Source: Coffea arabica
Lineage: Eukaryota > Streptophyta > Magnoliopsida > Gentianales > Rubiaceae
NCBI RefSeq assembly: GCF_036785885.1
Contig: NC_092322.1
Coordinates: 12,360,466-12,424,465 of the forward strand
Length of the DNA: 64,000 nucleotides
Direction of reading: 5' to 3'
Part shown: in pieces, positions 58,735-64,000 of the stretch
Numbering within the stretch: the first letter of the stretch is position 1
Layout of the letters: each line of letters starts with the position of its first letter
Position numbers and translations under genes: made by a program
The notes under the pieces: generated by a model
The model's database searches: none
What the model saw: only the letters and a program-made list of their open reading frames with translations
What the model was told of the DNA's origin: nothing

Positions 58735-60467
58735 ATGGAAGAAGCTACCAATGGTAATAGTCTTGCCCAGAAAAGGTACTTAAAAACTACATCTTCTTGA
58801 ATTCCTCTCAAAGTATGTAAAAACTAGAAAGTTAACATTGTACTTGCACATGAGAAAGGAAATCATCGTGCATGTTATTGAAAATTAGTTAGCTTATAGA
58901 TTTTAATTTTAACAACTTGTTATTTGACAAGTTGTTCTATCAACTTCTTTGATTTGCAATTTGAATTCTAGTTTGATAGGATTTCATCCTGCAATTTGAT
59001 TTTTAGTTTGATGGCTTTTATCTTTTGTAATCGTTATCTTTGTAAGTCATATTCTATATAAACTCTCACCATTATCAATGACATTGAAACAGCACCGTGA
59101 ATAACAACATCATTTTCTAAAATTTATCACACATTAAATAGTGAAATACAAGTGCATGATATTTCTATGGATTATAAATTATAGCTCTTCCCTTTGATCC
59201 AAGTACAATGTGATCATGGAGTTATTTTGTGTAGGTATGCAGTTGTGACTGGGGCAAACAAAGGGATTGGACTTGGGATTTGCAAGCAATTAGCTTCTCA
59301 TGGAATAACAGTGGTGTTGACTGCAAGAGATGAGAGTAGGGGACTCGATGCACTTCACCAGCTCAAAGAAACTGGTGGGCTTTCTGGTTATCTACTCTTT
59401 CATAAGCTTGATGTAACAGATTCATCTAGTGTTGATTCCCTTGCTGAATTCATCAAGACTCAGTTTGGAAGGCTTGATATCTTGGTATGAGAAAAAAATT
59501 TTTGCTGCTCTATCGAAATTTTCTTTAGGATCATTGATTTAATTTTGGGATGTCATGTCACATATTGATGAAAAGTGATCATTGATTTAAGATCCGGTGG
59601 ACATTTCCTCTTCCTATGTGATTTGTGATTCCATTTTCTTTTCTTTGTTTTTTTTTGGGGTCTCAGGTGAACAATGCGGGGATTGCTGGAGCCATTGAAG
59701 ATGTTGATGCCCTACGAGCTGCATTGGTATGTTTTTGCATTCATTTTATTAGTTGTGATATGCTTCACCTTCTATACAATCGTTGTTAGTAATATATCTA
59801 ATTGTTACTGAACAATGCAGGAAGCTGGAGGTCTAACTGACTTTAAAGCCTTCTGCACTGAGACATATGATTTGTCAGTGGCATGCTTGGAAACAAACTA
59901 CTATGGTCCAAAAAGAATGGTTGAAGCATTTTTGCCTCTTCTCCAATCATCTCAATCACCAAGAATTGTCAATGTTTCTTCTATTTTGGGCAAATTACAG
60001 GTACTGAAACTTGATCCAATCTGCCCTTTTTTTTTGGTGGTTCTATCCATAATTGCAATTTAATTTCTTCCTTACCCTCACATTTTTTTTTCCAGTTTAC
60101 ACCAAATGCATGGGCTAAAGGAATACTAAGTGATGCTGATAACCTTACAGAAGAGAGAGTGGATGAGGTGCTGAATGAGTATCTTAAAGTCTTCAAAGCT
60201 GGTACCCATGATGCTCAAGGCTGGCCTATGGCATATACCATCTCCAAAGCTAGTCTGAATGCTTATACAAGAATTCTTGCTAAGAAGTGGCCTAGTGTCA
60301 AAGTGAATTGCGTTTGTCCTGGTCATGTGAAAACTGACTTAGGCCATGACTTCGGAGCACTGACTGTAGAAGAAGGCGCTGAAAGTCCCGTGAGGCTGGC
60401 TTTGTTGCCTGATGATGGTCCTTCTGGCTTGTTCTTTAGTCGAAAGGAAGCAATATTTTATGAATGA
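58735..60467 (+). CDS. SDR carbonyl reductase-like (neomenthol dehydrogenase/salutaridine reductase-like)
   Basis: Five exons in frame: 58735-58775, 59235-59484, 59667-59726, 59821-60000, 60096-60467; 300 residues. The first exon ([14 protein letters not shown]) is short and is placed by its donor and by the matching exon in the neighbouring pseudogene. Motifs: NADP(H)-binding TGANKGIG (19-26), TARDESRG (basic residue for NADP), LDVTD, NNAG (99-102), NVSS (168-171, catalytic Ser), and the catalytic YTISK (Tyr224, Lys228); CPGHVKTD follows. The large insert before the Tyr (about 178-222) is typical of the monomeric plant SDR110C/CBR1-like group, which includes neomenthol dehydrogenase, salutaridine reductase and general carbonyl reductases. 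The protein is predicted to be cytosolic and NADPH-dependent. The substrate cannot be told from sequence. It is the intact partner of a tandem pair. Confidence 0.93.
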
Positions 60468-61326
60468 AATGCTGTAATCTTTAATAAGTATAACAGTATC
60501 TGTATTGTAAGAGAATGTTGCAGCAACTGAGTTTGTGTTGGTTATTTGTGTATTGCTGCCATTTGATCTTCATTTAAGAATAAAGAAAATGAAAAGGAAG
60601 TAGTGCCGCTCTTGGAGTATCCCCTATTCAACCAATCACTTAGAAAGTTGTGGAAAGTCCAATTATTTTCTTTGTGTGGATCTGAAACTGTGAGGAAAGC
60701 TAAGATAAACCTGAAATATATGCCGAGAACCATAGGAGATGAATGAAGAATCATTCTGAGGAGAAAAACAAGTCTGATGAGATGCTTGTAATGGAATGGC
60801 TAAGGGTCACGAAAGAAAGTCGAAAGGATGAAACTACAGCCATTGGATTCCAGCCCAATAGCCACCAAGAAAAGGGATTCTGGGTCTCAAGTCGCCTGCC
60901 TGCATGTTAGGATGCCTTAGTGCACCATTTGCCAGTTTCTTAGCTTCACTTCCTGAGGGTGCGTTAAGTACGCCCGTCTGGTTCATCCTACATCCCCTTT
61001 CCCTAACATAGGAAAAGGGGTCGTCTGATAATTTTTGATATGACATGACAGCACGACATGAACCTAATACCAAACTAATAAATTGGATTGAGACTTCACG
61101 GGTTCGGATCAGAATCGGACAGAATCCGATGAACAAAAAAAAAAACAGGTTGAATTCAGGTCACCCACGACTTGACTCGATTACCCGTTAATAAATTAAA
61201 AATAATTTAATAAATATAAAAATATTTTATCTAACTAAACTAAAGTTATTCTTTTTTCGCAAAGGCATTTACTACTTAATCCTAAATGAATTGTTTAACT
61301 TGTCTGAAATTGGAATTATTATGTTT
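60468..61326. other. 3' flank and degenerate repeat
   Basis: The 3' UTR of the SDR gene is at the start. From about 60990 to 61190, and again from about 61700 to 61865, there are words such as ACGGGTTCGGATC and CAACCCAATCCGAATC typical of a degenerate GC-patchy MITE. If these are the two halves of one element, the SINE at 61345 is nested inside it. The limits were not fixed. Confidence 0.4.
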
Positions 61327-61344
61327 GGACAAATAATATATTAG

Positions 61345-61486
61345 CCCCCCGGGGCTTGATGTGGTGGCATGGGATTGCTGAAGAAGGGAATTCGTCCCTG
61401 GTTTGAGTCTCGCTGCTAGCAAGTTGAGGGGGGCGGAGGATTAGTCTGCGAGATCCACTCCCTGCGGAACACTCCTAAAAAAAAAA
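61345..61486 (+). mobile_element. tRNA-derived SINE with 18-bp target duplication
   Basis: 142 bases ending in an A-run. GGACAAATAATATATTAG (61327-61344) and GGACAAATGATATATTAG (61487-61504) flank it, with one mismatch in 18. An A-box-like TGTGGTGGCATGGG and a B-box-like GGTTTGAGTCTC lie near the 5' end at tRNA-like spacing, so a tRNA-derived promoter is likely. The family is possibly Au-like. Confidence 0.87.
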
Positions 61487-61504
61487 GGACAAATGATATA
61501 TTAG

Positions 61505-62523
61505 ATTATTTTCTATTTTTTATAGTATCTTAATTTATTTTAGATATGGTTTGAGATAAAATACTTTTACAGTGTTTTAATTTATTTCAAATATGGTTTG
61601 GGATTATTTTATCGAGATTTTTATTACTTGATTATGTAATTAGCCTTGTACGAAATTGGTTCTGTTAAAAACTATAGTGATAAATTAATAAATTGAAATT
61701 ATGTTTCATGTCATTCGGGGTTGATCCACCAACCCGAAATTTTTTATTTTGGATCAGGTATCCTAACATGTTTCGAGTTGACGGATTGTGTTCGGACATA
61801 TTATCTATTATATCTGAATCTCAACCCAATCCGAATCTGATCTGATCCGATCGCCAGACCTGACGTAATGTTGCATTCAAAAAACAAAAAAAAAAAAAAT
61901 GAAACTACAAGATCCCTTCTTCAAAGGTTCGACATATATTACTAGGTCCGAGGGTCAATCCTTCTCCTTCTCTCAAAACAGCACGAGAAGCAGAGCTGTA
62001 AAGGCTCCCCGCAGCACTCTCTGCTGCGGCGTCCTCGCAACCCCTTACTCTTAGGTGCATGTGACTATTTAGCTATTCTCGAGGCCTAATGTATAAGACC
62101 ACATGGGCTGCTATATTTAGATATTCCATTATGATTACGTTTGAAGTTCTTCCACCTTTTGCTTTTCATTCCTCCTTTTCTTTTCCCCCTTTTGTGGATA
62201 AGAAAGATTGTCCAACCATATTGACCTAAAACTCTAATCTAGTCGACAATCACCAAATACAAAGCTCGCTCAATGTATACTCGAACACTTTTCTTCTTTT
62301 TCCCATTTAAAGCGTATAGCATAGTATTTATAGTACAATCCAACCATAATCATTGGCAATTGCTGATAGCAATGCTGTTTTCTGACATTGACATGTTCTG
62401 TCCACTTCAAGGAGCAGAAGCAACTACTACATTTCATGTTCGCATTTTGAAGATCTTTGCACAGTCCTATAGTTCTCTCCTTTGTGGGCTGGTACATCAT
62501 CAAATTTTCTCAGGGATGAATCA
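61505..62523. other. Intergenic and 3' UTR of the aminotransferase gene
   Basis: AT-rich, then more mixed from about 61900. The right-hand 200-300 bases should be the 3' UTR of the minus-strand gene. Frames at 62270-62503 (minus) and 62273-62545 (plus) are not supported; the second overlaps the true last exon on the other strand. Confidence 0.4.
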
Positions 62524-63974
62524 TCATAACTTAGACATGGCATAATCCAATGCATCAACCAGGAAATCTGCAGAAAAAGAAAATTCAAAGGCTCAGATGT
62601 AGAGGGGGCAAAAAACTCATTAAGAAGTCTTGTTTAATGTTAGTTTACCTCATCTAGGAGGAATTTACTCAAAGGAACTCAAATGGCAAAGCATGAAATT
62701 ACCTGCATCATCTTTGTTGAAGCACATAGGAGGCTTTATTCTAAAAACATTCCCATGCAGTCCACCTTTTCCAACTAAGACGCCAAGTTCTATGTTCAAA
62801 TATGAGAATTACATTAAAACTTTAACTCACTACCATAGAAGCATATAGACTATAATGTATAGATGAAGATTCTCATGATTTCCTGAATATTTTTTGGTTG
62901 GTCTTACTAACCTCGGAGCTTCTCAAACAGAATTGCAGTTTCTGCCTTTGCAGGTGTCTTCTTAGTTCTATCACTGACCAGTTCTATACCCACCATCAAG
63001 CCTCTACCTCGCACATCTCCAATTACTGAGGCATAGGAAAACATTAGTTAGCATTCACAATTTTATTCCTACATGTCAGGAAATGCAACAGAGTATATAG
63101 GGATGCAGTCATATCAATTTGGCATGCTGCGATTGATGAGCTGTGCAGCTGCTCACGTGGCAGTGGCTAACTTCTCTAGACTGCTAATACTAGATTTTGA
63201 ATAACCCAAGCAAGCAATGGAGTCATTGAAAAGTAAATATTTTTTGTTCGAGAGATGTTGCTTACATACAGCTATCCAGGTCATGCAAATGAGAATATTA
63301 CTAAAATTATCTGTGACTTGTAAACTTCATTGACAATTAGATTGACTAGGTTCACTAGAGGTAAGCAAATTTGCATAGGAGTGCTATTACTAGGTTAGTA
63401 CTAGTATACCAGTAAGTAACCAGAAAACATAACATTGTACATTATACGTAGAGATCAACATTCTGGAGTTATATTTTAGATCCTTAAAATCATTGTAATT
63501 TTGTCAGTAGTAAGCATATGCCTGTGATGACATTATGAAGACATTGAACTATCAGATTTTCCTGACCATATGCATGTTGATAAGGATTACTTTAGCCTAT
63601 TGCAATTACCTTTTAGGCTGACACAGAAAAGAATGAATTGATAGTCTTGATAATAAAAGTCATGGTTCTCATAATTATGAGTCTAATCTTTCTTTATTTA
63701 TATAGGTGTGTGGGTGAAACAAAGCACCATAGGCAAACAGAGCATTACTGTCATGTGTTTGCTGAAGAACTCTCAGTCGTTCAACCAAGTGGGAGCCAAC
63801 TTTAGCACAATGCTCTTGGCGCTTCTCAGCATCAATAACTTTAAGTACTGCAAGTCCACCAGCAGAGCATACGGGATTGCCACCAAAGGTGTTAAACTGT
63901 ATCTTTTGAGCCATTACGCTTGCTATTTCAGGGGTGGTCACAACAGCTCCAAGAGGTAAACCGTTCCCAATGCC
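62524..63974 (-). CDS. Alanine-glyoxylate aminotransferase 2-like (class III aminotransferase), 3' part
   Basis: Minus-strand exons readable here: 63749-63974, 62912-63025, 62703-62789, 62524-62567, all in phase, ending [14 protein letters not shown] and TGA. The gene continues beyond the window to the right. The sequence has [50 protein letters not shown] and [12 protein letters not shown], which identify the C-terminal half of AGT2/PYD4-type enzymes. These are PLP-dependent and usually mitochondrial, transferring amino groups between alanine and glyoxylate, or from beta-alanine in pyrimidine catabolism. The PLP-binding Lys lies just before GIGNG, in the exon upstream of the window edge, and cannot be checked. 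The introns are regular and no lesion is visible in the part seen. Confidence 0.93.
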
Positions 63975-64000
63975 CTGATGAGTACATTATGTCCAGTCAA

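Overview
The window is nuclear DNA of a flowering plant, almost certainly a eudicot. It is AT-rich, the genes are split by GT-AG introns, there is a plant-type tRNA-Val, and the recognisable genes are plant family members: a UBA2-type RNA-binding protein, a clade I TGA bZIP factor, SDR carbonyl reductases and a plant AGT2 aminotransferase. An asterid is possible from the general character of the sequence, but I cannot fix a species.

Layout. 1-7 kb is mostly mobile-element debris: a SINE, a 1.3-kb purine/pyrimidine-rich repeat, a Mutator-like element with long inverted ends and a nearly open internal frame, and a hAT-type MITE. A tRNA-Val(CAC) lies at 7.3 kb on the minus strand. 10.1-11.4 kb is a single-exon UBA2-like gene (two RRMs). 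15.7-18.0 kb is a two-exon minus-strand gene for a very acidic protein with a basic C-terminal tail. 18.5-24.6 kb is repeats: a long-inverted-repeat MULE-like element, a 206-bp tandem duplication and a 3.15-kb solo LTR. 27.6-31.9 kb is an RPA70-like gene that appears dead. 33.4-36 kb carries a probable Helitron 3' end. 36-47 kb is gene-free, with a second copy of the 1.1-1.3 kb repeat in the opposite orientation, imperfect tandem repeats and a MULE with perfect 9-bp target duplications. 48.5-52.4 kb is a complete eight-exon TGA1/TGA4-like gene. 54 kb has a small solo LTR. 55.4-57.5 kb is an SDR pseudogene split by a MITE, and 58.7-60.5 kb is its intact paralogue in tandem. 61.3 kb holds a SINE, and 62.5-64 kb the 3' half of an AGT2-like gene on the minus strand, running off the window.

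The genes do not form a pathway or operon; this is ordinary plant gene order with independent housekeeping, regulatory and metabolic genes. The best-supported unusual points are the lesions in the RPA-like and SDR copies, the loss of one of the two redox cysteines in the TGA factor, the near-open frame inside the 4.5-5.7 kb MULE, and a set of insertions whose target-site duplications can be read directly. I see no evidence for a wholly new biological system here.
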